The position numbers and the translations under genes were made by a program. This document shows positions 8,156 through 16,792 of a DNA stretch of 17,145 nucleotides, piece after piece. Within the stretch, counting starts at the first letter, position 1; the number at the start of each line of letters is the position of its first letter. This stretch comes from Dyella_B sp966430775 (GTDB lineage: Bacteria; Pseudomonadota; Gammaproteobacteria; Xanthomonadales; Rhodanobacteraceae), in NCBI GenBank assembly GCA_966430775.1, contig CBJMMB010000084.1, forward strand, positions 1 to 17,145, in the 5' to 3' direction. The notes below the pieces were generated by a model that had not been told where the DNA came from, ran no database searches, and saw only the letters and a list, made by a program, of their open reading frames with translations.

Positions 8156-8514
8156 AGCGAAATGCCCTCCTGTGGCGCAGCCATCCGGTCGCCATGGCTT
8201 TTCGGCGACGACACCACGACGAAGCGAGCGTCCGCAGCGCCATCGTTGCGTACCTGATGCGCGCTGCCTGGCGGCACGTGCAAGCCTTCGCCACCATGCA
8301 GGCGGTGTACGTTGCCTTCAAGCTCGATCGTCACCTCGCCTTCAAGCGCATAGAAGAACTGGCGCGCACGCGTGTGACGGTGCCGCTGTTCGAAACTGCC
8401 GGGCGGCATGCGTTCTTCGATCACGCTGAGTTCGTCCAGCGCGAGCAAATGCCAGCCGTCGCAGGACTGACCCCAATGGTAGTGCGGTGCGTTTGCCGTG
8501 CTGACGATGCTCAT
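8152..8514 (-). CDS. Small cupin-domain protein between argH and proB
   Basis: This 120-residue single-domain cupin starts MSIVSTANAP at 8514. Cupin motif 1 is PPGSFEQRHRHTRARQFFYALEGE, in which His45 and His47 are kept but the usual metal-ligand Glu is replaced by Gln52. Motif 2 is GEGLHVPPGSAHQVRN with His86. A mononuclear metal site is therefore plausible but altered. The gene begins 10 nt after the argH stop and its TGA overlaps the proB GTG start, so it is part of the operon. Substrate and reaction are unknown; small stand-alone cupins include isomerases, dioxygenases and ligand sensors. The start is chosen from spacing to argH; the longer open frame upstream overlaps argH and is not coding. 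Confidence 0.85.
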   Translation of the reverse strand: MSIVSTANAPHYHWGQSCDGWHLLALDELSVIEERMPPGSFEQRHRHTRARQFFYALEGEVTIELEGNVHRLHGGEGLHVPPGSAHQVRNDGAADARFVVVSSPKSHGDRMAAPQEGISL

Positions 8515-8524
8515 GCTGATTCCG

Positions 8525-9820
8525 CTATGACGACAGGCTGTCCAGGCGTTGCCGCAGGAGATCCAGGCGCAGATCGTTGCCCGCGCCTGGCGACGTGCGC
8601 GCCGCCAGACTCGATTCGGGGGTGCGTCCCTGCCCTGCTTCGGAAGCGGCTTGCGCTGCCGCTTTGTAGGCATCACGGAATGGCACGCCGGCGGCGGCCT
8701 GTTCGATCGCGACATCGGTGGCATACATGGCCGGCTCGATCGCCGCACGCATGGCGGCTTCGTTCCACTGCATGCGTGCGAGCAGGTCCGGCAACAGTTC
8801 CAACGCGGCAAGGCCATGCGTGACGCCATGGAACAGTGAGCCCTTGGAGAACTGCAGGTCGCGCTGATAGCCCGACGGCAGCGAAAGCAGGTTTTCGATC
8901 TCGCAACGCGCCGCCGCCACGGTGGCGTAGGAGGCACGCAACAGTTCCACTACATCCGGATTGCGCTTGTTGGGCATAATCGAACTGCCGGTGGTGTATT
9001 CCGGCGGCAGCGAGACGAAGTTGAATTCCGCGGTGGTGAACAATGAGAGATCCCATGCCAGGCGGCGTGCATCCAGCATGGCGCTGCTCAAGGCTTCCAT
9101 CGCGGCCATTTCGAACTTGCCGCGCGAAAGCTGCGCGTAGATCGGCGATACCTGCATGCGGCCGAAGCCCAGCGCTTGCGTGGTATGCGTGCGATCCAGC
9201 GGCAGGTTGACGCCATAGCCGGCGGCGGTGCCGAGCGGATTGGCGTCGATCCACGCTGCGGTCTGCTTGGCGCGCCATGCGTTGTCGACAAAACCCTCCG
9301 CGAAACCTGCAAACCACATCGCGGTGGAAGAGACCACGGCGCGCTGAAGATGCGTGTAACCCGGCAACGGCAATGCGGGCTGCGCGGCGCGTTGCAGGCA
9401 AGCTTCGGCAATCGCTCGGCAATGCGTTTCCAGCAAGGCCAGCTTTTCCTTCAGCCACAGGCGCGTGGCGACCAGGATCTGGTCGTTACGGCTGCGGCCG
9501 GTATGCACGCGGCGGCCCGCATCGCCCAGGCGTTCGGTAAGGCGCGCTTCGATGGCGGAGTGGCCGTCTTCATAGCGTTCGTCCAGCACAAAGCGGCCGG
9601 CGCGGAAATCCTCGGCCAGCGCATCCAGTTCGCGCTTGAGATCGTCCCGTTCCTTCGCGCTGACCACGCCGATATTGGCCAGGCCTTCCACATGCGCCTT
9701 GCTGGCGGTGATGTCGTGCAGGAAAAACTCGCGATCCAGCAACACGTCGTCGCCGGCGAGGAACTTCATGATTTTCGCGTTGGTTTCGACGCCGGCTTTT
9801 TGCCAAAGGAGGTTGGTCAT
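8525..9820 (-). CDS. argH: Argininosuccinate lyase
   Basis: The 431-residue enzyme splits argininosuccinate to arginine and fumarate, the last step of arginine synthesis. Fumarase/aspartase-superfamily signatures are present: HTGRSRNDQ (106-114), PGYTHLQRA (153-161, catalytic His157), and the signature GSSIMPNKRNPD (278-289). Length is slightly short of the E. coli enzyme but normal for the family. The start at 9820 (MTNLLWQKAG) is chosen because the family begins with xxLWxxxF-like residues; an upstream in-frame ATG at 9886 would add 22 residues, of which MDSRLRGND is encoded by the inverted repeat and is not protein-like. A weak AAGAG lies upstream. The gene is separated from argC by 168 nt, the only loose junction in the operon, so it may have its own promoter, though none is evident. 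Confidence 0.96.
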   Translation of the reverse strand: MTNLLWQKAGVETNAKIMKFLAGDDVLLDREFFLHDITASKAHVEGLANIGVVSAKERDDLKRELDALAEDFRAGRFVLDERYEDGHSAIEARLTERLGDAGRRVHTGRSRNDQILVATRLWLKEKLALLETHCRAIAEACLQRAAQPALPLPGYTHLQRAVVSSTAMWFAGFAEGFVDNAWRAKQTAAWIDANPLGTAAGYGVNLPLDRTHTTQALGFGRMQVSPIYAQLSRGKFEMAAMEALSSAMLDARRLAWDLSLFTTAEFNFVSLPPEYTTGSSIMPNKRNPDVVELLRASYATVAAARCEIENLLSLPSGYQRDLQFSKGSLFHGVTHGLAALELLPDLLARMQWNEAAMRAAIEPAMYATDVAIEQAAAGVPFRDAYKAAAQAASEAGQGRTPESSLAARTSPGAGNDLRLDLLRQRLDSLSS

Positions 9821-9858
9821 GGTGAATAACTCTTGGAATGCGGCCGATTTTTGATGGG

Positions 9859-9937
9859 CGTCATTCCCGCGAAGGCGGGAATCCATGCCACTTCAGGGCA
9901 AGGAGCCAAATGGATTCCCGCCTTCGCGGGAATGACG
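9859..9937. repeat. Perfect 28-nt inverted repeat made of two dRS3-like hairpins
   Basis: The arms 9859-9886 and 9910-9937 are exact reverse complements around a 23-nt spacer. Each arm is itself a hairpin: ATTCCCGC, a 4-nt loop, GCGGGAAT (9863-9882 and 9914-9933). The pattern ATTCCC-N8-GGGAAT equals the dRS3 repeat described in Neisseria, and related palindromes are widespread in proteobacterial intergenic DNA. It lies between argC and argH. No U-tract follows in the direction of the operon, so a full termination role is not evident; it may instead affect mRNA stability or be a mobile miniature repeat. The outer end (GGAATGACG) resembles 61-69. Confidence 0.9.
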
Positions 9938-9988
9938 TCAAGGAACAACAAACGGGGCGGAAAGTGAAAGCGCATTAGGCACAAGGAA

Positions 9989-10947
<959 letters not shown>

Positions 10948-10948
<1 letters not shown>

Positions 10949-12264
10949 CAATCGATCAAGGTGGGTTGGCGCATGGCGCAATGCTCGACGCAGCGCGCAA
11001 TAGTGTCGAAGCCGTCCAGGCCGTACCAGAACACTTTCCAGCGCTCCTGCTTGTAGCAACCATCCGATTCGGCGTAGTAGAAATGGTTGATCTGGTTGCC
11101 GTGGCGCGAACGCCAGAACAGGCGCGGATTTTCCTCGCGCATCACCAGCCACACGGCGCGGCCCAGGCCTTCGCCTTGTGCGTCGTCGAGCACGGCGAAC
11201 TTGTCGAGATAGATCAGGCCGTTCTCGTTGGTGAGTATCATCGCGGCGCGATAGTTCTCGCTGACGTACACGCGATACGGCGTGGTGCGCGTGAAGTAAT
11301 CGTCCACCAGCGTGCGTCCGAAGCTCGATTCGATCAGCGTGCGCATGCGGGCCTGGTCGATGCCTTCCCAGCTGTCGAAGCGGAATACTTTCTCGCCACG
11401 GCGCACCAGCGTGCCCGACCCCTTGTGCGTGAACAGTTCCTTCGCCAGTTCCGACGGACGCGTGATCGACACCGACGAGGTCAACGGCAGGCTCTGCAAG
11501 AGATCCGCGATCTGCTCGATCTTCACGCGCATGCCGCCGTTGATCCATGGCTGCTGGATCAGATGCTCGAACTCGGTGCTCAGGTTGATCGAATCGATGA
11601 TCTGGCCCTTGTCGTCGAGCAGGCCGCCGGTGCCGGTAAGGAAGATGATCTTGTACGGCTGCAGCACGCGCACCAGTTCGTTGGCGGCGAAGTCGGCGTT
11701 GATGTTGAGGAACTGGCCCTCGTCGGTTTCGCCGAGGCTGGCGATCACCGGAATGGAGCCGGCGCGCAGGCTGGCTTCGATCGGCGCGAGGTTGATGCTG
11801 TCGACCTTGCCGACCATGCCGTAGGTGTCCTTATCCAAAAAGCTGGACATGAACACGCCGGACGGCACCGAGGTGGCGCGCGTATCCATCGCCTGCAGGG
11901 CTTCGACCAGGCGCAGGTTTTCCTGCTGGAACACGCGGCGCACGATGCCTAGCGCCTTCGGCGAAGTGACGCGCAGGCCATTGACGGTCTGCTTGGTGAT
12001 GCCGGCCGCCTCCAGTTCCACGTCGAGCTGCGGGCCGGCCCCATGCAGCACGATCGGTGTCAAGCCAACTTGCTGCAGGAAGGTCAGCGACGAGGTCAGA
12101 TCATTCAATTCGTCGCGCAGCACCGCGCCGCCGACCTTCACCACGGCGAAGCGCTTGGCGTCGAGTTGCGAGAAGCGCTTGAGGTACTGCTGGATTTCCT
12201 TGGCGCTGCCCATCGCGGACAGCAGCCGCACGATGGTCTGCCTGGTGTTCTTATGCGCTTCCAC
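10948..12264 (-). CDS. argB: Bifunctional N-acetylglutamate synthase/N-acetylglutamate kinase
   Basis: The 438-residue protein combines an amino-acid kinase domain (about 38-280) with a C-terminal GNAT-like acetyltransferase domain (about 290-435). The kinase part has AVVKVGGAVLR (40-50), VLHGAGPQL (72-80), NGLRVTSP (95-102), LNINADFAANE (186-196) and FLTGTGGLLDD (208-218). The acetyltransferase part shows YVSENYRAAMILT (333-345), KFAVLDDAQGEGLGRAVW (355-372, acetyl-CoA loop) and a long conserved tail with NHFYYAESDGC. It matches the NAGS/K fusion type known from Xanthomonas and Maricaulis, performing both the first and second steps of arginine synthesis and being the expected feedback target for arginine. 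The start is GTG at 12264, overlapping argE by 14 nt; the start is the least certain part. No separate argA is needed. Confidence 0.95.
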
Positions 12265-13369
12265 GATTCACGATCTCATAGATGGTTTGAGCATATGCAT
12301 GCAACTGGTCCAGTGCGACCCATTCGTCGGCGGTATGCGCCTGCGCGATGTCGCCAGGACCGTAGACGAAGGAGATATAGCCAGCCTCGGAAAACAGCGC
12401 CGCTTCGGTCCAGAAGTTCACCGCGTTGCCGACCGGAATGCCCAGTTCGTCGGCGATGTCGCGTGCGGCAAGACGACGTGCTTCGGCATTGGGCACATCG
12501 CCCGCGGGCAGCGACATGCCGCGGAACAATTCTTCGTAGCTCACCGGATGGGGTTCCACCAGGGTGCGGAAGGTTTCCAGCAAGTGATCCGGATCCATAC
12601 TGGGCAAGGGACGAAAACCGAAACGCACATCGGCGGTGGGCGCGATCATGTTCGCCTTGATGCCGCCTTCGACGCGGCCGATATTGAAGCGCAAACCGGT
12701 GAGCCCGCCGAAGCGTTCGTGCGACAGCTTTTCCACATGATCCAGCGCGGCCGCGCCCCAGCGGATCGCCTGATGCACGGCGCTGTCGCTGGTCTTGATT
12801 TCGCCCGACGCATGACCGGCTTGCCCGCTGAAACGCATCTGCACCGAATGGATGCCGCGATGCGCCAGCACCGCTTCACCGCGCGTGGGCTCGGCCACAA
12901 TCACCGCGTCGTATTTCGGCGCATGCTTGAGGAAGGCGGCGATGCAGCGCGGATCGTTGGCTTCTTCGTCGGTAGAGAACAGCAAGGCGAGGTCGCCATC
13001 GCAAGCATTCGCCACCGCGACGAGTGCGGCGGCGGCGCCCTTGATATCGCACGCGCCAAGACCGGTGGCGCGATCTTCCGTCACCTCCAGCACGTGCGGA
13101 TCGCGCGTCCAGTGCGGAGAATCCGGCACCGTGTCCAGATGCACGTTGAACAAATACTTCGGCGTGCCACGCACTGCGTACAACGTCACCGCGCCGGCGC
13201 CGTGATCGGTCACCGTCACCTCGAAACCTGGCAGCTGCTCGCGCAGGTAATCGAAGATGCCGCCGGTGCCGATCTCGCGCGGCGGGTTGCGCGTGTCGAA
13301 CGACACGAGCGCACGAAGATGCGACAGTGTTGCATCCAGCAAAGTTGCGTTCCCCAAGGCTGCACTCAT
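12251..13369 (-). CDS. argE: N-acetylcitrulline deacetylase (ArgE', M20 family)
   Basis: The 372-residue M20-family zinc hydrolase removes the acetyl group from N-acetylcitrulline, yielding citrulline for ArgG. Metal-site residues of the fold are visible: HLDT (His77, Asp79), ACDIKGAAAA (Asp108), FSTDEEAND (catalytic Glu135, Glu136), VAEPTRGEAV (Glu160), the dimerisation-domain GQAGHASG, and GDIAQAHTADEW (His345). The sequence follows the Xanthomonas acetylcitrulline deacetylase closely, e.g. RFNIGRVEGGIKANMIAP and GFRPLPSMDPD. Classical ArgE acts on acetylornithine; substrate assignment here rests on this likeness and on the acetylornithine carbamoyltransferase in the same operon. The ATG overlaps the argG stop by 4 nt (ATGA). 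The longer open frame to the right is argG antisense-frame noise. Confidence 0.92.
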   Translation of the reverse strand: MSAALGNATLLDATLSHLRALVSFDTRNPPREIGTGGIFDYLREQLPGFEVTVTDHGAGAVTLYAVRGTPKYLFNVHLDTVPDSPHWTRDPHVLEVTEDRATGLGACDIKGAAAALVAVANACDGDLALLFSTDEEANDPRCIAAFLKHAPKYDAVIVAEPTRGEAVLAHRGIHSVQMRFSGQAGHASGEIKTSDSAVHQAIRWGAAALDHVEKLSHERFGGLTGLRFNIGRVEGGIKANMIAPTADVRFGFRPLPSMDPDHLLETFRTLVEPHPVSYEELFRGMSLPAGDVPNAEARRLAARDIADELGIPVGNAVNFWTEAALFSEAGYISFVYGPGDIAQAHTADEWVALDQLHAYAQTIYEIVNRGSA

Positions 13370-14556
13370 CGATTGACCTCGGCCCACAAGGTGCTGCTCA
13401 TGCCGAACAACTTGATAAAGCCTTCCGCTTCGGCCACGCCCCAATCCGCCGCCTGCGCATAGGTGGCGTTCTTGGCGTTGAGAATATGCGCCGATTCCAC
13501 CGCGACCGCGGTAACCGTGCCGCCGTTGGTTTCCAGCGTGACTTCGCCTTCCACCTTGGACTGGCTGGCGGCCAGGAAGGCTTCCAGGTCGGTCTTGAGC
13601 GGATCGTGGTAGAAGCCTTCGTACACCAGTTCCACCCACTTGCGCGCCACGTCCGGCTTGAAGCGGTTCTGCTGCTTGGTGAGCACGGTTTCTTCCAGCG
13701 CACGGTGCGCCGCCAGCAAGGCGGTAAGACCCGGTGCTTCGAAAATGATGCGGCCCTTGAGGCCGATGGTGGTGTCGCCGGTATAGATGCCGCGGCCCAC
13801 GCCGTATTGCGCGAACAGTTGATTGAGCTTGGCCAGCAGCGTGTGGCCTTCGATCTTCTCGCCGTCCAGCGCCACCGCTTCGCCGTTGACGAAACGCAGC
13901 TTCACGCGCAGCGGTTTGGACGGCCATTCGGCGCGCGGCTTGCACCAGCCGATGGCGCCCTCACCCGGCGCCTGCCAGCGGTCGATCTCGCCGCCGGACA
14001 TGGTCAGGCCCAGCAGGTTTTCGTTGATGGTGTAGCTCTTCTGCTTGGCGCGCACGCCGAAGCCGCGCTGTTCCAGATAAGCCTGCTCGTAGGCGCGCGT
14101 CTGGGTGTGCTCCTTTTGGATCTCGCGGATCGGCGCCACGATCTCGTAATCGCCCTGCGCCTTCACGGCCAGGTCGAAACGCACCTGGTCATTGCCCATG
14201 CCGGTGCAGCCGTGCGCGATCGCCTTGGTGCCCAGTTCCGCGCAACGCTTGAGCGCGGCGTCCACGATCAGGTAGCGATCGGATACCAGCAACGGATACT
14301 GGCCCTGGTAGCCCTCGCCCGCCCACACGAAGGGCTTCACGAAACCGTTCCAGATCGCCGGACCGCCGTCGACGGTGACGTGGCTGGCCGCCTTCAGTTC
14401 CTTGGCGCGCGCTTCGATATAGGCGCGCTCCTCGGCATCCACGCCGCCGGTATCGGCGAACACGGTGTGCACGGCCCAGCCCTGTTCCTGCAGATACGGA
14501 ATGCAGAAGCTGGTGTCGAGACCGCCGGAGAAGGCCAGAACGATGTCTTTGCTCAT
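13366..14556 (-). CDS. argG: Argininosuccinate synthase
   Basis: The 396-residue enzyme joins citrulline and aspartate using ATP to form argininosuccinate. It has the N-type ATP pyrophosphatase P-loop AFSGGLDTS (8-16), the conserved AIAHGCTGMGNDQVRFD block (about 132-148), the YTINENLLGLTMSGGEID region (about 195-212), and the C-terminal KLFGMSSTLWAEVNR. The start at 14556 gives MSKDIVLAFSGGLDTS, the standard family beginning; the extended frame beyond it is not supported. The Shine-Dalgarno is weak. It is 29 nt downstream of the osmC-like gene and overlaps argE by 4 nt. Confidence 0.97.
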   Translation of the reverse strand: MSKDIVLAFSGGLDTSFCIPYLQEQGWAVHTVFADTGGVDAEERAYIEARAKELKAASHVTVDGGPAIWNGFVKPFVWAGEGYQGQYPLLVSDRYLIVDAALKRCAELGTKAIAHGCTGMGNDQVRFDLAVKAQGDYEIVAPIREIQKEHTQTRAYEQAYLEQRGFGVRAKQKSYTINENLLGLTMSGGEIDRWQAPGEGAIGWCKPRAEWPSKPLRVKLRFVNGEAVALDGEKIEGHTLLAKLNQLFAQYGVGRGIYTGDTTIGLKGRIIFEAPGLTALLAAHRALEETVLTKQQNRFKPDVARKWVELVYEGFYHDPLKTDLEAFLAASQSKVEGEVTLETNGGTVTAVAVESAHILNAKNATYAQAADWGVAEAEGFIKLFGMSSTLWAEVNR

Positions 14557-14585
14557 GATGCTTGGGATCCAAAAAGAAAGGTTGT

Positions 14586-15062
14586 TTACACGGATTCGAT
14601 GACAATGCGTGGTTCGCAACGCACTGGGAAATTGACGGAGTTGGCGATGAAGCAGGCGTGGTGGGCGTCTTCGTGCACGCGCTTGGCCACCTCCGGATCG
14701 CTGTCGGCGGTGATGGTCACGCGCGGGCGCAACACCGCTTCGGTGAAGCGGCCATCGTTGCCGCGTTCCTGCAAGACGCCGACGGCATCGTCGACATAGT
14801 CGGTCACCACCACACCCGCCACGGCAGCCAGGTGCAGGTACCACAGCATGTGGCAACCCGACAGCGCAGCCACCAGCAGATCTTCCGGGTTGTGCTTGCC
14901 TGCATCACCGCGAAAAGCCGCATCGGACGAGCCTGCGATCACGGGTTTGCCGGCCACGCGCACTTCATGTTCGCGGCCATAACCCTGATAGGTCTTGGTG
15001 CCGTTGCCATGATTGCCGGTCCACACCACCTGCACGGGATACTGGTGTTGCTTATCGCTCAT
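14586..15062 (-). CDS. OsmC-family protein
   Basis: The 158-residue product has the OsmC/Ohr fold signature: an N-terminal beta region with the GYGREHEVRVAG block, the helix with HNPEDLLVAALSGCHMLWYLHLAA (Cys70) and the C-terminal DPEVAKRVHEDAHHACFIANSV (Cys137). Two cysteines at these positions are the peroxidatic and resolving pair in OsmC-type peroxiredoxins that use dihydrolipoyl or thiol reductants. It is probably a cytoplasmic thiol peroxidase, but the substrate is not known. It starts 11 nt before the end of the paiB-like gene and ends 29 nt before argG, so it is embedded in the arginine operon although the reaction is not part of that pathway. Confidence 0.88.
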   Translation of the reverse strand: MSDKQHQYPVQVVWTGNHGNGTKTYQGYGREHEVRVAGKPVIAGSSDAAFRGDAGKHNPEDLLVAALSGCHMLWYLHLAAVAGVVVTDYVDDAVGVLQERGNDGRFTEAVLRPRVTITADSDPEVAKRVHEDAHHACFIANSVNFPVRCEPRIVIESV

Positions 15063-15684
15063 GTCGACGTTCCTCGGCTTGTTGCATCAGTGCGGCCAGC
15101 TCGCCATCGCGTCGGCCGGCGCGTTCGTCCAGGCCATGCAATACGCCGGCGCGGTTTGCATCCGGATGATTCTGGCTCAGCTTGAATTTGCCTTCGACGC
15201 GCTCGATGGCGATATCGATGCCGACGATCAAGCCGAGCATCTTTTCGATGTGGTCCTCCGGCGCGTCGTCGACGTGCCAGGGCTTCGGTTGGGTGGCTTC
15301 GTGGCGATTGGTCAACCGTTCCAGCAGCTGGCGCAGCCAGATTTTGTCTTCCACCACGCGCAGGCGGCCGTGCACGTGCACCACGGCGTAATTCCAGGTG
15401 GGCACTTCGCGCCCGGTGACCTGCTTGCTCGGATACCAGTTGGGGCTGATGTAACCGTCAGCGCCGTGAAAGATCACCAGCACCTGCGCGCCATCCGCCT
15501 TCGCCAACTCGTTGCCGCGCGCCACGTGGCCGTGCAGCGCGGTGTCGCCGACCAGCTCCAGCGGCACGTGATTCGCACTCAGACCCTCGGCGCCGTGCAT
15601 GATCACGGTGGCGAACGGGTAGTCGCGAATCAGCGCTTGCAGTACGTCGCTGCGCGTTTCATGGAAGGACTTGGGCAGGTACAT
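15052..15684 (-). CDS. FMN-binding PaiB-like protein
   Basis: The 210-residue protein belongs to the PaiB/FMN-binding split-barrel family. Visible blocks are MYLPKSFHE at the start, YPFATVIM (22-29), SANHVPLELVG (36-46), LHGHVARGNELAK (50-62), VLVIFHGADGYISPNWYPSK (68-87) and VPTWNYAVVHVHGRLR (94-109), all typical of PaiB. B. subtilis PaiB is described as a negative regulator of sporulation and protease genes, but the fold is that of flavin-binding enzymes, so a regulatory role here is not shown. It begins 7 nt after the argF' stop and overlaps the osmC-like gene by 11 nt. Confidence 0.9.
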   Translation of the reverse strand: MYLPKSFHETRSDVLQALIRDYPFATVIMHGAEGLSANHVPLELVGDTALHGHVARGNELAKADGAQVLVIFHGADGYISPNWYPSKQVTGREVPTWNYAVVHVHGRLRVVEDKIWLRQLLERLTNRHEATQPKPWHVDDAPEDHIEKMLGLIVGIDIAIERVEGKFKLSQNHPDANRAGVLHGLDERAGRRDGELAALMQQAEERRHER

Positions 15685-15691
15685 AGGCCGC

Positions 15692-16699
15692 TCAGCGCTG
15701 TGCGATCAGCGAAGCCATCACCGCCTTCTGTACGTGCAGGCGGTTTTCGGCTTCATCGATGGCGATGCAGGCGGGCGAATCCATCACCGCATCGGTGGCC
15801 TTGATGTTCCGGCGCAGCGGCAGGCAGTGGCTGAACACGCCGTTGTTGGTCAGCGCCATCTTCGCCTCATCGACGATGAAGTGCCTGTGCGCATCGCGGA
15901 TCGGCTTTTCGTTTTCCCAGCGGCCGAAGAACGGCAGCGCGCCCCAGCTCTTGGCGTAGACCACGTCGGCGCCGCGATAGGCTTCCTCGATGTTGTGGCT
16001 GACGATGAGCGAACCGCCGTTTTCCTTCGCGTTCTGCGCGCCGAAGGCCATGTAGCGCTCGTCCAGCACGTAGTCGGGCGTGGGGCACAGCAGCGTGACG
16101 TCCATGCCCATCTTGGTGGCGATCAGCAGCGCCGAGTTCGCCACGGCGGTGTTGAGCGGCTTGGGGTGATAGGTCCAGGTGAGCACATACTTGCGGCCGG
16201 CGAGATCGCCGAAGCGTTCCTTCAGCGCCAGCGCGTGCGCCAGCTCCTGACATGGATGGGTGATGGTTTCCATGTTGATCACCGGCACGGTCGCGTACTG
16301 TGCGAACGCCTTGATCACCGCGTCCTCGCGGTCCACCGACCAGTCCTGGAATTTCGGGAACGCGCGCACCGCGATCAGATCGACATAGCGGCTCAGCACG
16401 CGCGCCACTTCGGCGATGTGCTCTTCGGCTTCGCCATCCATCACCACGTTGGGGCGGAATTCGATCGGCCACGCGTCCTTGCCGGGCGACAGCACGATGG
16501 CATGACCACCCAGATGGAACGCACCCAGTTCGAAGCTCGTGCGCGTACGCATCGAGGGGTTGAAGAACAACAGCGCCACCGATTTGCCGGCCAGTTGCTG
16601 GCCGCGCGGCGAGCGCTTGAACGCGGCAGCCTGTTCAAGCAGTGCGTCGATCTCGGCGCGGCTGTAATCCTGGGTGGTGAGGAAATGACGAAGTGACAT
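15692..16699 (-). CDS. argF': N-acetylornithine carbamoyltransferase
   Basis: The 335-residue enzyme transfers the carbamoyl group to N-acetylornithine, giving N-acetylcitrulline; it replaces ornithine carbamoyltransferase. It has the carbamoyl-phosphate motif SMRTRTS (49-55) and the features of the acetylornithine type: KDAWPIEF with Trp77, EEH with Glu92, ETITHPCQELAHAL with Glu144, TWTYHPKPLNTAVANS (174-189), AKSWGALPFFG with Lys250, and HCLPLRRNIK with Lys300, matching the carboxylated Lys302 of the Xanthomonas campestris enzyme. Likeness to that protein is high along its length. The start at 16699 (MSLRHFL) fits the family and has GGAG 9 nt upstream; an ATG 8 codons earlier overlaps the terminator tract and is unlikely. 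It is the first gene of the operon, preceded by a possible attenuator. Confidence 0.96.
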   Translation of the reverse strand: MSLRHFLTTQDYSRAEIDALLEQAAAFKRSPRGQQLAGKSVALLFFNPSMRTRTSFELGAFHLGGHAIVLSPGKDAWPIEFRPNVVMDGEAEEHIAEVARVLSRYVDLIAVRAFPKFQDWSVDREDAVIKAFAQYATVPVINMETITHPCQELAHALALKERFGDLAGRKYVLTWTYHPKPLNTAVANSALLIATKMGMDVTLLCPTPDYVLDERYMAFGAQNAKENGGSLIVSHNIEEAYRGADVVYAKSWGALPFFGRWENEKPIRDAHRHFIVDEAKMALTNNGVFSHCLPLRRNIKATDAVMDSPACIAIDEAENRLHVQKAVMASLIAQR

Positions 16700-16721
16700 C
16701 GTTGACTCCAGTCCGAAAAGC

Positions 16722-16748
16722 AAAAAACCCGGCGCGAGGGCCGGGTTT
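16722..16748 (-). terminator. Intrinsic terminator just before argF' (candidate attenuator)
   Basis: On the minus strand a 9-bp stem AAACCCGGC / GCCGGGTTT (16748-16740 with 16733-16725) around a 6-nt loop runs into six T residues (16727-16722). It ends 22 nt before the argF' ATG, too close to leave room for a promoter after it, while the upstream gene already has its own terminator at 16968-16992. Transcripts reaching argF' therefore have to read through it, as in an attenuator. Confidence 0.85.
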
Positions 16749-16792
16749 CGTCGTCGTATTACACATGCAACGTGGCGACAGCCTACCCGGCC
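16739..16792 (-). promoter_or_regulatory. Candidate antiterminator pairing of the arg leader
   Basis: On the minus strand GGCCGGGT (16792-16785) is an exact complement of ACCCGGCC (16746-16739), the left arm of the terminator, so the two structures are mutually exclusive. The upstream segment overlaps the last codons and stop of the leader frame (16783-16917). An earlier TGGCCG (16841-16836) could pair with CGGCCG (16793-16788) and play the part of the classical segment 1. Pairing is from inspection; energies were not computed. Confidence 0.5.

Noticed and set aside
9821..9886. 22-codon extension of argH beginning MDSRLRGND
   Set aside because: It is translated repeat sequence (9859-9937) and spacer; the family starts at MTNLLWQ.
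10949..11548. 200-codon N-terminal extension of argC
   Set aside because: It overlaps argB in another frame and does not look like protein; argC begins at the TGATG junction.
11825..13462. Long open frame of 545 codons on the + strand over argB/argE
   Set aside because: It is antisense to well-supported enzymes, its protein has no family pattern and a composition rich in Arg, His and Cys; it is a high-GC shadow frame.
16699..16766. Short frame starting ATGTGTAAT at 16766 that runs through the terminator before argF'
   Set aside because: It reads through the hairpin and into argF' out of frame without a nearby stop, and its KPGPRAGFF residues are just the translated hairpin and T-tract.
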